64,000 bases of DNA from Halomonas sp. SpR1 (GTDB lineage Bacteria > Pseudomonadota > Gammaproteobacteria > Pseudomonadales > Halomonadaceae), in NCBI RefSeq assembly GCF_031010175.1, contig NZ_JAUAMB010000012.1, positions 1-64,000 of the forward strand. Direction: 5' to 3'. The notes under the pieces are model-generated. The model saw only the letters and a program-made list of their open reading frames with translations, ran no database searches and had not been told where the DNA came from. Positions within the stretch are counted from its first letter, which is position 1; each line of letters opens with the position of its first letter. A program made the position numbers and the translations under genes. Positions 34,386 to 45,698 of the stretch are shown one piece after another.

Positions 34386-36467
34386 ATGGATATAGCGGAT
34401 TTTTTTGACACCTTTTTTGAAGAGGCTGAAGAGCTGCTGTCGGATATGGAACAGCATTTATTGGAACTGGATGTTGATGATCCAGACAGTGAGCAGCTCA
34501 ATGCTATTTTCCGTGCCGCCCACTCGATCAAGGGGGGAGCGGGAACCTTTGGTTTTACCGTGCTACAGAAAACCACACATATTTTGGAAAATCTCCTCGA
34601 TTACGCACGTAAGGGCGAACTGACGCTGCGAGCCGATCTCGTGGATACCTTTTTAGAGGCTAAAGACATCATGCATGAGCAACTCGATGCCTATCGCAGC
34701 GAAGAGGAGCCAAATCAAGAGGCATTTGAGCGCATTTGCCAAACGCTGCAACAAATTGCCCTGGATGAAATCGGTCAGCAGTTAGATGGGCCGGCTACTC
34801 CAGCTGCTGAGCCAAAAGCTTCACCGGCCCCAAGCGAAAACGACACAGAAGCAAAAAGCAACGAAGAGAAGGTTGCGAATAGCCATCTGTTAGTGGCGCT
34901 GCTTAACGTCGCAGAGAAAGACCGTATCTTGCTCGTTGAAGAGTTAGAGCAACTGGGCGAAGTGCAATCCCAGTCCGGCGATGAAAAGCGTTATGAGGTG
35001 ATCCTTAAAAGCAGCGACAGTGCTGACGATATTGAAGCGGTCATGTGCTTTATTATCGAGCCGGATCAAATTGAAATTTCAACGGTCGAGGGTGCTGTTG
35101 ATCCCAAGGTGACGACCGAGCCGGCAGCGCCATCGGCACCAGCACCAGAAACAAAATTGGAAGAACCCGCTGCGAAGAAAGCTCCGGCGAAAGAAGCGGC
35201 TAAAGAGAAACCCAAAAAAGCCGCCGCTGAGACTTCGTCAATCCGCGTATCTGTCGATAAAGTTGACCAAATTATCAACCTGGTGGGTGAGCTGATCATC
35301 ACTCAGTCGATGCTCGATCAGACGGTTAGTGATTTAGAAGATCAGTCAGTTGGCAATGCCTCATTGCAGAATGGCATGAGCTTGCTGCAGCGTAACGCAC
35401 GCGATCTCCAGGAAGCGGTCATGTCGATTCGAATGATCCCCATGGAGTTTGTCTTCAGCCGCTTCCCGCGCGTGGTGCGTGACACCGCGGGTAAGCTGGG
35501 CAAAGAGATCGAGCTAATTACCGAAGGCAAGTCAACCGAGCTAGATAAGAGCCTGGTGGAACGGATCACCGACCCATTAACGCACTTGGTGCGTAACAGT
35601 CTTGATCACGGTGTAGAAATGCCTGATGTGCGCGAAGCCATTGGTAAGCCGCGTATCGGTAAACTGACCCTCTCGGCACGCCATCAGGGCGGTAATATCC
35701 TGATTGAGGTGCGCGATGATGGGGCCGGTATGGATCGTGATCGGCTGCTTGCTAAAGCGCGTGAAAACGGTATTAGCGTATCAGACACCATGTCAGATGA
35801 AGAGGTCTTCCAGCTCATTTTTGCCCCCGGTTTCTCAACCGCTAAAGAAGTTACCGACGTATCCGGTCGTGGCGTGGGCATGGATGTGGTTAAGCGAAAT
35901 ATCCAGAGCATGGGCGGTCGTGTTGAAATTCAGTCGAAGCTGGGCGAGGGCACCAACACCCGTATCGTTTTACCGCTGACGCTGGCGATTTTGGACGGTA
36001 TGTCGATTAAAGTCGGTAGCGAGACGTTTATTCTGCCGCTTTCCACTGTGCTTGAGTCGCTTCAGCCCTCTAAAGACGATATGTACGCCATGGCCGGTGA
36101 CGACGTGGTGATCAAAGTGCGCGACGAATATCTGCCCGTGATCGCCATTCACGAAGTACTGAATGTCGAGGATGCGATTACCGATCCCACCAAAAGCATC
36201 GCTGTCATTGTGCAGGGCGAAGGTCGCCGTTACGCCATGTTGGTTGATGAGTTGATTGGGCAGCAGCAGGTTGTGGTCAAAAACCTGGAAGACAATTACC
36301 GCAAAGTACCTGGGATCTCAGCCGCGACTATTTTAGGCGACGGTAGTGTTGCGTTGATTCTGGATATTACGGGTTTACACCGCCTGAGCCGATATAAAAA
36401 AGAGGCAGGCAAAAAAGTAGTAAACAATCAAAACCTTTCATCTTTTAAGGAGGCTGAGCCGTCATGA
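34386..36467 (+). CDS. cheA: Chemotaxis histidine kinase CheA
   Basis: CheA phosphorylates CheY and CheB. Using the ATG at 34386 (AAGGTGGAG upstream) it has 693 residues. The P1 HPt domain has the phospho-accepting H46 in [14 protein letters not shown], followed by a P2 region (about 160-235), the P3 dimerisation helix pair, and the P4 ATPase with N-box [14 protein letters not shown] and the DDGAGMD loop. A P5 CheW-like regulatory domain ends the protein. It overlaps cheW by ATGA. Confidence 0.96.
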   Translation: MDIADFFDTFFEEAEELLSDMEQHLLELDVDDPDSEQLNAIFRAAHSIKGGAGTFGFTVLQKTTHILENLLDYARKGELTLRADLVDTFLEAKDIMHEQLDAYRSEEEPNQEAFERICQTLQQIALDEIGQQLDGPATPAAEPKASPAPSENDTEAKSNEEKVANSHLLVALLNVAEKDRILLVEELEQLGEVQSQSGDEKRYEVILKSSDSADDIEAVMCFIIEPDQIEISTVEGAVDPKVTTEPAAPSAPAPETKLEEPAAKKAPAKEAAKEKPKKAAAETSSIRVSVDKVDQIINLVGELIITQSMLDQTVSDLEDQSVGNASLQNGMSLLQRNARDLQEAVMSIRMIPMEFVFSRFPRVVRDTAGKLGKEIELITEGKSTELDKSLVERITDPLTHLVRNSLDHGVEMPDVREAIGKPRIGKLTLSARHQGGNILIEVRDDGAGMDRDRLLAKARENGISVSDTMSDEEVFQLIFAPGFSTAKEVTDVSGRGVGMDVVKRNIQSMGGRVEIQSKLGEGTNTRIVLPLTLAILDGMSIKVGSETFILPLSTVLESLQPSKDDMYAMAGDDVVIKVRDEYLPVIAIHEVLNVEDAITDPTKSIAVIVQGEGRRYAMLVDELIGQQQVVVKNLEDNYRKVPGISAATILGDGSVALILDITGLHRLSRYKKEAGKKVVNNQNLSSFKEAEPS

Positions 36468-36961
36468 GCCAAGCCAAAAATGGTGCGGTGCTAGCCGCAG
36501 AAGCCGAAAACCGTGAATTCCTGGTGTTCTCATTAGGCGATGAAGAGTACGCCATTGATATTTTGAAAGTGCAGGAGATCCGTGGCTACGAAAACGTAAC
36601 GCGAATTGCCAATGCGCCAGATTTTATCAAAGGCGTTACCAATCTACGTGGCGTTATCGTACCGATCGTGGATCTGCGCATTAAGTTTCACTTCGATAAG
36701 GTCGAATACGGCGGCCAGACAGTGGTGATCGTGGTCAATGTTGCAGACCGGGTGGTCGGCATCGTCGTAGATGGCGTTTCCGACGTGATGACACTGACCC
36801 CCGACCAGATTAAACCAGCACCGGAATTTGGCGTCACCCTCTCGTCTGATTTCCTCAGCGGACTGGGCAGTCTAGATGACCGCATGCTGGTACTGGTGGA
36901 TATTGACAAGTTGCTCACCAGCGACGAAATGGCGCTGGTGGAAAGTACCAGCAACCAGTAG
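36464..36961 (+). CDS. cheW: Chemotaxis coupling protein CheW
   Basis: CheW couples receptors to CheA. The 165-residue product is a single CheW domain with [33 protein letters not shown] and [13 protein letters not shown]. The start overlaps the cheA stop. Confidence 0.97.
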   Translation: MSQAKNGAVLAAEAENREFLVFSLGDEEYAIDILKVQEIRGYENVTRIANAPDFIKGVTNLRGVIVPIVDLRIKFHFDKVEYGGQTVVIVVNVADRVVGIVVDGVSDVMTLTPDQIKPAPEFGVTLSSDFLSGLGSLDDRMLVLVDIDKLLTSDEMALVESTSNQ

Positions 36962-37070
36962 GGCGATCTAAGCGTGGCACAGGGAGTGTGCCTGATCCGT
37001 TTCACCTAATGATGCATTCGTGCGCTATGGAAAGTGCTTGCGAGTGATGGTTGTGCGTGGAGAAAAGGGC

Positions 37071-38366
37071 GTGACACAGCGAATGCGGCAGTTAATGAAT
37101 AATATGACGGTGCGTTTAAGTTGGGGCTTAGTATTAGCGACCCTTTCGGTACTTGTCTTAATTGCCAGTGGTATCGGCCTTTATGCCCTGCACCATGGTG
37201 CAGCAATCGTGCAAGCATCTAATGATATTCAGGCGCAGCAGGCCACTTTTGGCGCTTTTGCCGCGTCGGTTCGCTGGGCGTTACTCGGCGTTGTGGTGAT
37301 GACAATTGCCACGGTTATCGTGGTTATCTGGGGAGTAACGGCCAATGTGCTACGCCCGTTAGACCGTTTGGTGGGCCATTTTGAGCGCATGGCGCAAGGG
37401 GATTTAAGCCAGGCAATCACCTCACCGGGTAACAATGAGATCGGGCGGCTTTATAGCGCCATGGCGCACATGCAGGGCTCTCTCTCGCAAACGGTAGGCA
37501 CCGTGCGTACCAGCGGCACCTCTATTTATGAGCGGTCACAGCAAATTGCCAGTGGTAATAATGATCTCTCTTCGCGCACGGAACAGCAGGCGACTTCGTT
37601 AGAAGAGACGGCTTCCAGTATGGAGCAGCTAGCTTCCACGGTGGGCCATAATGCTGAAAATGCCCGCCAGGCTAGCCAGTTGGCTGGAAGCGCAACTCTA
37701 ACGGCTCGCCGCAGCGGTGAAGAGGTAGGCGAAATCGTCAGTACCATGCAGGATATCAGCGCAAGCTCTCATCAAGTCGCTGACATTATTACTGTTATCG
37801 ATAATATTGCCTTCCAGACCAATATCTTAGCGCTGAATGCTTCGGTAGAAGCGGCACGTGCCGGCGAGCACGGCAGGGGCTTTGCCGTGGTGGCACAGGA
37901 AGTGCGCAGTTTAGCCAGTCGCAGTGCCGCTGCCGCAAAAGAGATTCGCACGCTGATTGATGCCTCGCTCAGCAAGGTTGATACCGGCACTCAGCGCGTC
38001 AACCAGGCCGGTCAAACCATGCAAGACCTGGTGGGTGCCGTTCAACGCGTCAGCGATATTATGGATGAAATCGCCGCGGCTTCTGAACAGCAAAGCAGTG
38101 GCATAGGGCAAGTGAACCAGGCCGTGGCGCAAATGGATCAGGTCGTGCAACAGAATGCTCAGCTGGTTCAGCAGGCCGCGCGGAGCGCCAACGAATTAGA
38201 AAGTGAAGCGGCTCGGTTACGTGAGGCTGTGGAGCGTTTTCGTGTCACTGAGGCGTCCGTCCAACGCACTCCAGCGCCCGCAGCGCTTATGCCTACGGCA
38301 GCGCCAAGCCTCCCCGCGCGACACAAACAGCCAGCGAAAGAGGCAGAGGAGTGGGCGTCGTTTTGA
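37071..38366 (+). CDS. Methyl-accepting chemotaxis protein with minimal periplasmic loop
   Basis: This receptor has two transmembrane helices near residues 18-40 and 67-90, separated by only about 26 residues. It therefore lacks a real periplasmic ligand domain. A HAMP domain ([20 protein letters not shown]) and a full signalling domain follow, including the hairpin [20 protein letters not shown]. The C-terminus EEWASF resembles the CheR/CheB tether pentapeptide. I start at a GTG at 37071 with GGAGAAAAGG upstream; a GTG at 37020 and an ATG at 37083 are alternatives. It may sense through membrane state or a partner protein. Confidence 0.9.
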   Translation: MTQRMRQLMNNMTVRLSWGLVLATLSVLVLIASGIGLYALHHGAAIVQASNDIQAQQATFGAFAASVRWALLGVVVMTIATVIVVIWGVTANVLRPLDRLVGHFERMAQGDLSQAITSPGNNEIGRLYSAMAHMQGSLSQTVGTVRTSGTSIYERSQQIASGNNDLSSRTEQQATSLEETASSMEQLASTVGHNAENARQASQLAGSATLTARRSGEEVGEIVSTMQDISASSHQVADIITVIDNIAFQTNILALNASVEAARAGEHGRGFAVVAQEVRSLASRSAAAAKEIRTLIDASLSKVDTGTQRVNQAGQTMQDLVGAVQRVSDIMDEIAAASEQQSSGIGQVNQAVAQMDQVVQQNAQLVQQAARSANELESEAARLREAVERFRVTEASVQRTPAPAALMPTAAPSLPARHKQPAKEAEEWASF

Positions 38367-38396
38367 TTTGTTTGGTAGGGCAAACAAACTTTTTTT
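38367..38396 (+). terminator. Possible intrinsic terminator after the first receptor gene
   Basis: TTTGTTTG (38367-38374) pairs with CAAACAAA (38381-38388) around a six-base loop, followed by seven T. The stem is A/T-rich, so it may be only a partial terminator between two co-oriented receptor genes. Confidence 0.5.
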
Positions 38397-38425
38397 AACA
38401 ATAAAACACTAAAAAAAGGCACAAC

Positions 38426-40576
38426 ATGCGTAATAACCAGCCAGTCTCTCAGCGTGAAATTGAGCTAAAAGAGGATGACTTCCTAGTCTCCCGAACTGAT
38501 ACCAAGGGGCGCATCACCTATGCTAACCCCGCGTTTATCGACATTAGCGGCTTTGAGCACGCAGAGCTGATAGGTGCGCCGCATAACCTAATACGCCACC
38601 CGGATATGCCGCCAGCGGCTTTTGAAAACCTCTGGCAAACGGTCAAAACGGGTGAAACGTGGCGCGGGCTGGTTAAAAACCGCTGCAAAAATGGTGACCA
38701 CTACTGGGTTAACGCCAGTGTGACGCCGATTATCGAAGATGGGCAAGTAGTGGGTTACACCTCGGTACGGGTGCAGGCAAGCCGCGAAGCCATTGCCCAG
38801 GCAGAGCAGGCGTACACTGAGATACGTGAAGGTCGTGGCAAGCGACTCTACTTGGATAAAGGCCGGTTACGCCATAAAGGGGTGGTCAAACGTTTGGCCC
38901 GGGTACGTCTTGATACCATACGTGCCAAGTTGGTTGGCATGATCGTCGTGGCAGGGCTGCTGCTGTTAATTAGTGGAGGCCTGGGCTTGTATGGCTTGAA
39001 TGTCTCTGGCGAACGCTTGGGGCAGCTGAATAATGACGGTCTGCGTGACGTTATTCGCCTTCAACAAATCGACCAAACCATTGCGCAGACCCGCCAAGCG
39101 ATGATTGAGCCAGAGCGTATGGAACTGATCAATCAACGCTTCGAGATGGGCGAAAGTGTTCAGGAGAACGCTGCGACCGTCGCTGCGGCTTGGCAGGCGT
39201 ATTACTCCCGGGAGGTCAATGCGACGGAGCTGGCTGCCGAGTTCGATCAGCAGCTGCAGGCTTTTTTGCAAAACGGTATGGGGCAAGCCGCGAGCGTCCT
39301 GCAGGCGGAAGAGACCTACCAAGCCTTTACCGGCCTGGATGCGGTGATCAATGTGATGACCAATGAGGGGCGTGTCCTGTCAGGCATGGTGAATCAACTG
39401 ATTGCCCAGAAACAGCAGGCCGCTGAAGTCATGGCCGATGAAGCACAGCAAGGTCAAACCACGATGCTGGGCGCGCAGGCAATCGTCCTGGGGGTTGGCT
39501 TACTGCTACTTATTTTGATCGGCGTGGTTACTTTGCGGGCGATTACCCGGCCGCTAAAAAGCGCCGCAGGTTTTACGCTGCAAATTGCTGGCGGTAACTT
39601 GGCAGCTAAAGTGCCTGCCATGCGCCGTGATGAGGTGGGGCAGCTAATGGACTCCCTGAACACCATGCGTAAAAGCCTCAGCAGCATCATCGCCGACGTT
39701 AAAAGCGGCATTGACGTGGTGACCCCGGCTGCCCAGGACATCGCCAGTGGTAACGAAGAGCTCTCGTCGCGTACCGAGCAGCAGGCGGCCTCTTTGCAGC
39801 AAACTGCTTCCAGCATGGAAGAAATGACCGCTACCGTGCGGCAGAACAGCGAAAACGCTCAAGAAGCCCGCCGTCTAGCCGATAATAATGCTATCCAGGT
39901 AACGAATACCGGCGAGTTGATGACGCAGTTGGTCGACAGCATGCAGCGGATTACTCAAAGCTCCCAGCAGATGGCCGATATTATCAATGTGATCGATTCA
40001 ATTGCGTTTCAGACCAATATTCTGGCGCTGAATGCCTCGGTTGAAGCGGCACGCGCAGGCGAGCATGGGCGGGGTTTCGCCGTGGTAGCCGAAGAAGTGC
40101 GTAATTTGGCGGGTCGCAGCGCCGGCGCTGCTCAAGAAATCCGTGGTCTGATCGATGGTTCTAACCATGAAGTGAGCGCGGGGGCTAGTTTAGTGACTAA
40201 GGCTGAAGCCGCAATTAGCGAAGTCGCAGAAGCCGCGCGTAGTGTGACCCAAATTATGCACGAGATATCGGCTGCCTCTGAAGAGCAGAGCCATGGGATT
40301 GCCCAGGTTAACCAGGCAGTAGCAGAGATGGATCAAGGCACCCAGCGCAATGCTGTGCGGGTTCAAGAAACCGCACGTGCGGCGGTTTCCCTAGAGAAGC
40401 AGGCGGGGCTATTAGCACTGTCAGTGGAAGCATTTCGATTAAACAGTCAAGGGGCGCTACGTCCGCCAGTAGATACAGCACCCAACCCCGCTGCTCAACT
40501 GCCTAGCACCGCGCCGTCGAATAAGTCGCCCGTTAAACGGCAAACAGCCTCAGTAGAGGAGTGGGAAGAGTTTTGA
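38426..40576 (+). CDS. Aer-type PAS methyl-accepting chemotaxis receptor with periplasmic domain
   Basis: The N-terminal 110 residues closely resemble the FAD-binding PAS domain of the aerotaxis receptor Aer ([40 protein letters not shown]). Unlike Aer, the protein then has a transmembrane helix near 170-190, a periplasmic helical region of about 160 residues, a second transmembrane helix near 352-372, HAMP and the signalling domain. It ends in EEWEEF, a CheR/CheB tether. The 716-residue architecture suggests one receptor reading both redox state and a periplasmic cue. Its stop overlaps the cheR start. Confidence 0.93.
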   Translation: MRNNQPVSQREIELKEDDFLVSRTDTKGRITYANPAFIDISGFEHAELIGAPHNLIRHPDMPPAAFENLWQTVKTGETWRGLVKNRCKNGDHYWVNASVTPIIEDGQVVGYTSVRVQASREAIAQAEQAYTEIREGRGKRLYLDKGRLRHKGVVKRLARVRLDTIRAKLVGMIVVAGLLLLISGGLGLYGLNVSGERLGQLNNDGLRDVIRLQQIDQTIAQTRQAMIEPERMELINQRFEMGESVQENAATVAAAWQAYYSREVNATELAAEFDQQLQAFLQNGMGQAASVLQAEETYQAFTGLDAVINVMTNEGRVLSGMVNQLIAQKQQAAEVMADEAQQGQTTMLGAQAIVLGVGLLLLILIGVVTLRAITRPLKSAAGFTLQIAGGNLAAKVPAMRRDEVGQLMDSLNTMRKSLSSIIADVKSGIDVVTPAAQDIASGNEELSSRTEQQAASLQQTASSMEEMTATVRQNSENAQEARRLADNNAIQVTNTGELMTQLVDSMQRITQSSQQMADIINVIDSIAFQTNILALNASVEAARAGEHGRGFAVVAEEVRNLAGRSAGAAQEIRGLIDGSNHEVSAGASLVTKAEAAISEVAEAARSVTQIMHEISAASEEQSHGIAQVNQAVAEMDQGTQRNAVRVQETARAAVSLEKQAGLLALSVEAFRLNSQGALRPPVDTAPNPAAQLPSTAPSNKSPVKRQTASVEEWEEF

Positions 40577-41445
40577 CCGAACAACGTGAACGGGCTGGAG
40601 ACGCTGGCCAGTGGACATCAAGCAGCCAGATTGAACGCGATCTGGTACTGACTGATGCAGATTTTACGCGTATTCGCGAGCTGATTTATCAGCGCGCCGG
40701 TATTGTGCTGGCTGAACATAAGCGTGAAATGGTTTATAGCCGCTTGGCAAAGCGGCTGCGCCACCATGGCATGACGCGCTTTACCGATTATCTGGTACGT
40801 CTGGAGCGCCAGCCAGAAGCTAAAGAGTGGGAAGCGTTTACCAACGCACTGACCACTAACCTCACGGCCTTTTTTCGTGAAGCGCACCATTTTCCGCTGC
40901 TAGCCGAGCATATAAAGAACAAGCAAGACCCGGTCACTATTTGGTGTTCGGCCGCCTCCACCGGGGAGGAGCCCTACTCGCTGGCAATGACGTTGTTGGA
41001 AACGCTGGGCCCGAAAGCGTCACAGGCCAAAGTGATCGCAACGGATATTGATACCGATGCGTTGGCCAGGGCGCGTGCAGGCGTTTATCCACTGGAACAG
41101 GTACGCAAGATCGATGAGGCGCGAGTCAAGCGGTTCTTTCAGAAAGGCACGGGCAATCATGCGGGCTTTGCACGGGTTCGCCCAGAAGTCTCCGCCTTAG
41201 TCGAGTTTATGCCACTTAACTTGCTAGCACCGCAATGGCCAATTAAAGGCCCTTTTGATGCGGTGTTCTGCCGAAACATCATGATTTATTTTGATAAAGA
41301 TACTCAATCAAAAATTCTTAAACGGTTTGCGCCGCTGATGAAGCCCGATGGCCTGCTGTTTGCAGGTCACTCAGAGAACTTCTCGTATATCAGTGATGCG
41401 TTCAAACTGCGTGGCCAGACGGTTTATACCGTGGCCAAAAAATGA
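40573..41445 (+). CDS. cheR: Chemotaxis receptor methyltransferase CheR
   Basis: CheR methylates receptor glutamates using SAM. The N-terminal helical domain ([20 protein letters not shown]) and the SAM fold ([40 protein letters not shown]) are intact. I start at a TTG at 40573 that overlaps the receptor stop (TTGA) and has GGAAGAG upstream; a GTG at 40561 would add four residues. Its stop overlaps a small ORF (ATGA). Confidence 0.95.
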   Translation: MTEQRERAGDAGQWTSSSQIERDLVLTDADFTRIRELIYQRAGIVLAEHKREMVYSRLAKRLRHHGMTRFTDYLVRLERQPEAKEWEAFTNALTTNLTAFFREAHHFPLLAEHIKNKQDPVTIWCSAASTGEEPYSLAMTLLETLGPKASQAKVIATDIDTDALARARAGVYPLEQVRKIDEARVKRFFQKGTGNHAGFARVRPEVSALVEFMPLNLLAPQWPIKGPFDAVFCRNIMIYFDKDTQSKILKRFAPLMKPDGLLFAGHSENFSYISDAFKLRGQTVYTVAKK

Positions 41446-41540
41446 ACAAATATCGTGTCTTTATGATCGCTTTAGGCGCTGTGGCTCCGGCGGTTGCAAT
41501 CACACATCAGGCGTCTACAGCAAGAGGAGGCGTGCTTTGA
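41442..41540 (+). CDS. Candidate 32-residue small protein between cheR and cheB
   Basis: An ATG overlaps the cheR stop as ATGA and opens a 33-codon frame whose TGA overlaps the cheB TTG start as TTGA. The frame therefore exactly fills the cheR-cheB gap with a four-base overlap at each end. The peptide begins [20 protein letters not shown], a short basic N-terminus and a hydrophobic stretch, followed by a polar tail. It could be a small membrane protein, or a leader whose translation couples cheB to cheR. I do not recognise a family. Confidence 0.5.
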   Translation: MNKYRVFMIALGAVAPAVAITHQASTARGGVL

Positions 41541-42598
41541 GCGCAGCCAAGATCAAAGTATTGTGTGTCGATGATTCGGCGCTAATTCGCGATTTGTTAA
41601 CAGAAATTATTAATTCCCAGCCCGATATGGAAGTCGTTGCGGTAGCACCCGACCCCATTGCCGCCCGGGATTTAATCAAGCAGCACAATCCTGATGTGTT
41701 AACTCTTGACGTGGAAATGCCGCGTATGGACGGCTTGGATTTTCTCGAGCGTTTAATGCGTCTGCGGCCTATGCCGGTGCTAATGGTGTCGTCCCTCACC
41801 CAAAGCGGCTCAGAAATCACCCTGCGCGCGCTTGAGCTGGGTGCGCTGGATTTTGTCGCCAAGCCGAGCCTGGGTATCCGCAACGGGATGATGGAGTACG
41901 CCGACGAAATTGCCGAAAAGCTGCGTGCTGCGGCACGCTCACGCCCCCGCCAGGCGCGGCATAAAAACACACCGCCGCCAGCCGCCTTGAAGGCCCCACT
42001 GGTAACGAGTGAAAAATTGATTATTATCGGCGCGTCCACTGGCGGCACTGAAGCAATTCGGGCGGTGCTTGAGCCGTTACCGGCGAATGCCCCGGCGATT
42101 TTGATTACCCAGCATATGCCCGGCGGCTTCACTCGCTCGTTTGCCGAGCGGCTAGACCGGCTATGCCGGATTACGGTTAAAGAAGCCACCGATGGCGAGC
42201 GAATTCTACCTGGGCATGCTTATATCGCTCCGGGGGATCAGCACCTCAAGTTGGCACGTAGTGGTGCTAACTACGTGGCGCGCCTCGATGACGGCCCACC
42301 AGTCAACCGCCACCGCCCATCCGTTGACGTGCTGTTCCATTCAGCGGCTCAGCATGCAGGTAAGAACTCCATTGGCGTGATTCTGACGGGTATGGGCAAG
42401 GACGGCGCGGCAGGGTTGCTTGAGATGCGCCAAGCGGGTGCGCCCACTATCGCCCAGAATGAGCAGTCCTGCGTGGTTTTCGGTATGCCGCGAGAAGCCA
42501 TCGCGATGGGAGGCGCAGTAGAAGTGGTGGCTTTGGACGATATACCCTCGCGGATGATGGCACTGATCGCTGCCTCCGGCCGCGCCCAGCGGGTGTAG
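41537..42598 (+). CDS. cheB: Chemotaxis receptor methylesterase/deamidase CheB
   Basis: CheB removes receptor methyl groups when phosphorylated by CheA. I start at a TTG at 41537, six bases after a perfect AGGAGG, giving 353 residues; longer frames upstream run into cheR. The receiver domain has D12, D13 and phospho-acceptor D58 ([12 protein letters not shown]). The esterase domain has the catalytic Ser in [13 protein letters not shown], His in [13 protein letters not shown] and Asp in [11 protein letters not shown]. Confidence 0.95.
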   Translation: MSAAKIKVLCVDDSALIRDLLTEIINSQPDMEVVAVAPDPIAARDLIKQHNPDVLTLDVEMPRMDGLDFLERLMRLRPMPVLMVSSLTQSGSEITLRALELGALDFVAKPSLGIRNGMMEYADEIAEKLRAAARSRPRQARHKNTPPPAALKAPLVTSEKLIIIGASTGGTEAIRAVLEPLPANAPAILITQHMPGGFTRSFAERLDRLCRITVKEATDGERILPGHAYIAPGDQHLKLARSGANYVARLDDGPPVNRHRPSVDVLFHSAAQHAGKNSIGVILTGMGKDGAAGLLEMRQAGAPTIAQNEQSCVVFGMPREAIAMGGAVEVVALDDIPSRMMALIAASGRAQRV

Positions 42599-42659
42599 TG
42601 CGGTTCATAACCAGTCTAACTCACCATAAAATCTTAATAAGCTCGCAAGGGAACTCACA

Positions 42660-44354
42660 ATGAATCGTTTACTGCGCAACTTGAGTATTCACGCCGCTGT
42701 GGTGGCGGCACTTAGCTGCTTTGTCGTGCTTATTTTAGTGATTGCGGGCTTGGGTGCTGTGGCAGACCGCGACGCACAAAATAATCTTGATACACTGAGT
42801 AATATTAGCGTTGCGCAGTTGAATGAGATTAACCGCGCCGACTCACTGCTCAATCAGGCCATGGTGGCGATGGAAACTGCCTCAAACTTTCTCATGGTGG
42901 GCCAGACCCGGCAATCCAATGAGCAGGTTGATATTGCGAGCGATCGCATAGAACGTTCTGAACAGCGTTTTGCACGCTTTGCGGCGAACTCATTCTCTCC
43001 ACAGGACGCGGTATTGGCTAACGCTTTGATTGAAGATTTTAATACTGTAATGGGGTTAATTAAGCAGCAGCATGAAACCTTCGAGTATATGGATTTGACC
43101 AGCTATAACAATCTACGCGATGAGCTAGTCGAACCATTGAGCAGTTTAAATGCTAGCACGACGGCATTTGTACAGCACGGTTTCCAGCGTGTTGATACCA
43201 TTCGAGCTGATGCGCAAGCCCAGAGTGAACTGTTTAATATGATCAAGGCTGCAGCGGTGCTCTTTGCCCTAGTGATAACCCTGGTCATTTACTTCGGTTT
43301 ACGCCGCACGGTGATTGCGCCGCTGAGGGGGGCTGTTCAGCGCCTGGATGCAATTGCCGAGGCCGACCTCTCCAAACCGCTGCCAGAAGCGGGTAAAAAC
43401 GAGATTGGTCGTTTGTTCGGTGCCATGGGCACCATGCAGCAGAGCCTCACCAATATCGTTAGCCGGGTACGCGAAGGCAGCAACGAAATACACCACGGCA
43501 CCCGTGAGATTGCCAGCGGCAATGCGGATCTCTCCTCGCGTACCGAGCAACAGGCCGCATCTATTCAACAAACTGCGGCGAGCATGGAGGAGATGACCGC
43601 GACGGTTAAGCAGAATGCCGACAACGCCCGCCAAGCCAGCACCCTGGCAGCTGACGCCTCCACTACGGCTGAACGCGGTGGTCAAGTGGTAGAGCAGGTG
43701 GTGCAAACCATGCACGGTATTTCCACCAGCTCTAAAAAAGTTGCCGACATTACCAGCGTTATTGATTCGATCGCCTTTCAAACCAATATTTTGGCGCTCA
43801 ACGCCTCGGTAGAGGCCGCACGCGCCGGCGAGCAGGGCCGAGGCTTTGCGGTGGTGGCAGGAGAAGTGCGCAACTTGGCCAGCCGTAGTGCGGATGCGGC
43901 CAAAGAGATTAAAACCCTGATTGATGCCTCGGTGACGCAGATCCAGCAAGGCTCAACGCTGGTCGAGCAGGCGGGCACCACGATGTCGGATGTAGTCACC
44001 GCGGTACGCCGCGTCACCGATATCATGGATGAAATTTCTGCTGCCTCCCAGGAGCAGAGCGACGGCATCGAGCAGGTCAGTCAGGCCGTGGGTCAGATGG
44101 ATCAAGTCACCCAGCAAAACGCTGCGCTGGTACAGCAAGCCACTGCGGCAGCTGCTTCACTTGAGGAGCAGGCCAACCGGTTGGAGCAAGCGGTAGCTGT
44201 CTTTAAGCTATTAGGTATGCAAGGTGCATCGCATCAGGCGCTCCCAGCCTCGTCACCCACAGCGAGCGCTATGCCTGCTCCCAGGGCTGACCAGCAGCAG
44301 GTGAGTCGGCCTGCCGCCAAGCGTAACGACCACGAAGAGTGGGAAGAATTTTGA
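42660..44354 (+). CDS. Methyl-accepting chemotaxis protein (Tar/Tsr-like)
   Basis: This 564-residue receptor has a classical layout. It has a transmembrane helix near 12-32, a periplasmic four-helix-type domain of about 155 residues, a second helix near 195-215, HAMP, and the signalling domain with [20 protein letters not shown]. It ends in EEWEEF, the pentapeptide-type CheR/CheB docking tail. The ligand cannot be predicted. AAGGGAA precedes the ATG. Confidence 0.94.
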   Translation: MNRLLRNLSIHAAVVAALSCFVVLILVIAGLGAVADRDAQNNLDTLSNISVAQLNEINRADSLLNQAMVAMETASNFLMVGQTRQSNEQVDIASDRIERSEQRFARFAANSFSPQDAVLANALIEDFNTVMGLIKQQHETFEYMDLTSYNNLRDELVEPLSSLNASTTAFVQHGFQRVDTIRADAQAQSELFNMIKAAAVLFALVITLVIYFGLRRTVIAPLRGAVQRLDAIAEADLSKPLPEAGKNEIGRLFGAMGTMQQSLTNIVSRVREGSNEIHHGTREIASGNADLSSRTEQQAASIQQTAASMEEMTATVKQNADNARQASTLAADASTTAERGGQVVEQVVQTMHGISTSSKKVADITSVIDSIAFQTNILALNASVEAARAGEQGRGFAVVAGEVRNLASRSADAAKEIKTLIDASVTQIQQGSTLVEQAGTTMSDVVTAVRRVTDIMDEISAASQEQSDGIEQVSQAVGQMDQVTQQNAALVQQATAAAASLEEQANRLEQAVAVFKLLGMQGASHQALPASSPTASAMPAPRADQQQVSRPAAKRNDHEEWEEF

Positions 44355-44375
44355 AGGCCAGTTTTAGGAACAGCT

Positions 44376-44393
44376 CTTAGAAACAGTTCTAAG
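44376..44393. other. Hairpin downstream of the third receptor gene
   Basis: CTTAGAA (44376-44382) and TTCTAAG (44387-44393) form a seven-base stem with a four-base loop. A second short stem, GACTG/CAGTC, lies at 44412-44428. Neither is followed by a proper T-run, so they may be processing or attenuation elements before cheY. Confidence 0.35.
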
Positions 44394-44467
44394 CGACCGT
44401 TTTAAATCCCTGACTGTATTTTTCAGTCGCCCCCTGTGCCATATATTGATTGATTAGAGGATGACCC

Positions 44468-44857
44468 ATGGCAGATAAGAATATGAGTTTCCTGGTTGTA
44501 GACGACTTTCCCACCATGCGTCGGATCGTGCGCAGTCTGCTTAAAGAGCTGGGCTTCACCAACGTGGATGAAGCCGAAGATGGCCAAGATGCGCTCAATA
44601 AACTGCGCGCCGGCAAGTTTGAATTCGTCGTTTCCGATTGGAACATGCCGAACCTTGACGGCTTGGAGATGCTCAAGGAGATCCGTCAGGATGACGCCTT
44701 GAAAGACCTGCCCGTACTGATGGTGACCGCAGAAGCGAAGAAAGAGAACATTATAGCGGCCGCTCAGGCGGGCGCTAACGGCTATGTCGTCAAGCCGTTC
44801 ACTGCCGCTACCCTGGAAGAGAAGCTCAATAAGATCTTCGATAAATTGGGTATGTGA
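44468..44857 (+). CDS. cheY: Chemotaxis response regulator CheY
   Basis: CheY carries the signal to FliM. The 129-residue receiver has D12, D13 and phospho-acceptor D57 ([12 protein letters not shown]), T in VLMVTAEA and the conserved K in GYVVKPF, with numbering identical to E. coli CheY. GAGG precedes the ATG. It is followed by its phosphatase cheZ. Confidence 0.97.
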   Translation: MADKNMSFLVVDDFPTMRRIVRSLLKELGFTNVDEAEDGQDALNKLRAGKFEFVVSDWNMPNLDGLEMLKEIRQDDALKDLPVLMVTAEAKKENIIAAAQAGANGYVVKPFTAATLEEKLNKIFDKLGM

Positions 44858-44898
44858 GTGACTGAGCCTATGTGCTTGGTTAACGAGGAGACAACATT

Positions 44899-45594
44899 AT
44901 GAGCCAGAATGAGCAGTCCGATTCTGAGCAATCGTCCGAACAAGCCGCTGAAGACCTGATTCATCGCATTGGCAAGTTAACGCGCATGTTGCGCGAAAAC
45001 ATGCGCGAGCTGGGTCTTGATAAAGAAATCGAGAAAGCGGCCGAAGCCATCCCCGATGCACGCGACCGCCTGCATTATGTCGCTACGATGACGGAGCAGG
45101 CAGCAGATCGAGCGCTCAATGCCGTTGACCGTGCGCAGCCGCTGCAGGATCAATTGTCAGACCGGGCGGAAGCGCTGGATAAGCGCTGGGCCGAGTGGTT
45201 TGAAGCGCCGAAAGAGCTGGATGAGGCCAAAGCACTTGTCGTCGAGACACGCACTTATCTCAGCGATGTGCCCGATGTGGTGTCAGCCACTAACAAAGAG
45301 CTGATGGAAATCATGATGGCCCAGGACTTCCAAGACCTGACCGGCCAGGTGATTAAGAAGATGATGGACGTGATCCATGAGATCGAGCATCAGCTGGTTC
45401 AGGTGCTCATCGATAACGCCCCAGGCGCCCATGCACGAGAAACGCTGCAGCGCAAGGCCGAGGATCAGTGGAAAAGCGACAATGCACGGCGTAACGAAGA
45501 GCTTTTGAATGGGCCACAAGTGAAGGATAATGTTCCGGATACCGTCTCTGGGCAAGACCAAGTAGACGACTTGTTGGACGAATTAGGCTTTTAA
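44899..45594 (+). CDS. cheZ: CheY-P phosphatase CheZ
   Basis: CheZ dephosphorylates CheY. The 231-residue helical protein has the active-site segment [20 protein letters not shown], containing the catalytic glutamine, and the C-terminal CheY-binding peptide [19 protein letters not shown] precedes the ATG. Two hairpins lie between it and flhB. Confidence 0.97.
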   Translation: MSQNEQSDSEQSSEQAAEDLIHRIGKLTRMLRENMRELGLDKEIEKAAEAIPDARDRLHYVATMTEQAADRALNAVDRAQPLQDQLSDRAEALDKRWAEWFEAPKELDEAKALVVETRTYLSDVPDVVSATNKELMEIMMAQDFQDLTGQVIKKMMDVIHEIEHQLVQVLIDNAPGAHARETLQRKAEDQWKSDNARRNEELLNGPQVKDNVPDTVSGQDQVDDLLDELGF

Positions 45595-45607
45595 AACGCG
45601 TTATTAA

Positions 45608-45660
45608 ACGCCCGCTGGGCGTACAAGCACGTTGTTCAGCCGTCCCTATGGGCGGCTGAA
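45608..45660 (+). other. Two hairpins between cheZ and flhB
   Basis: ACGCCC-gct-GGGCGT (45608-45622) is a tight six-base hairpin. TTCAGCCG...CGGCTGAA (45635-45660) is an eight-base stem extended by CCC/GGG with one bulged T. No T-run follows either, so they are more likely RNA processing or partial attenuation sites than strong terminators. Confidence 0.5.
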
Positions 45661-45698
45661 TACGTGATAAGCTTCGCTTCACCTGGCCGGATACCCGT

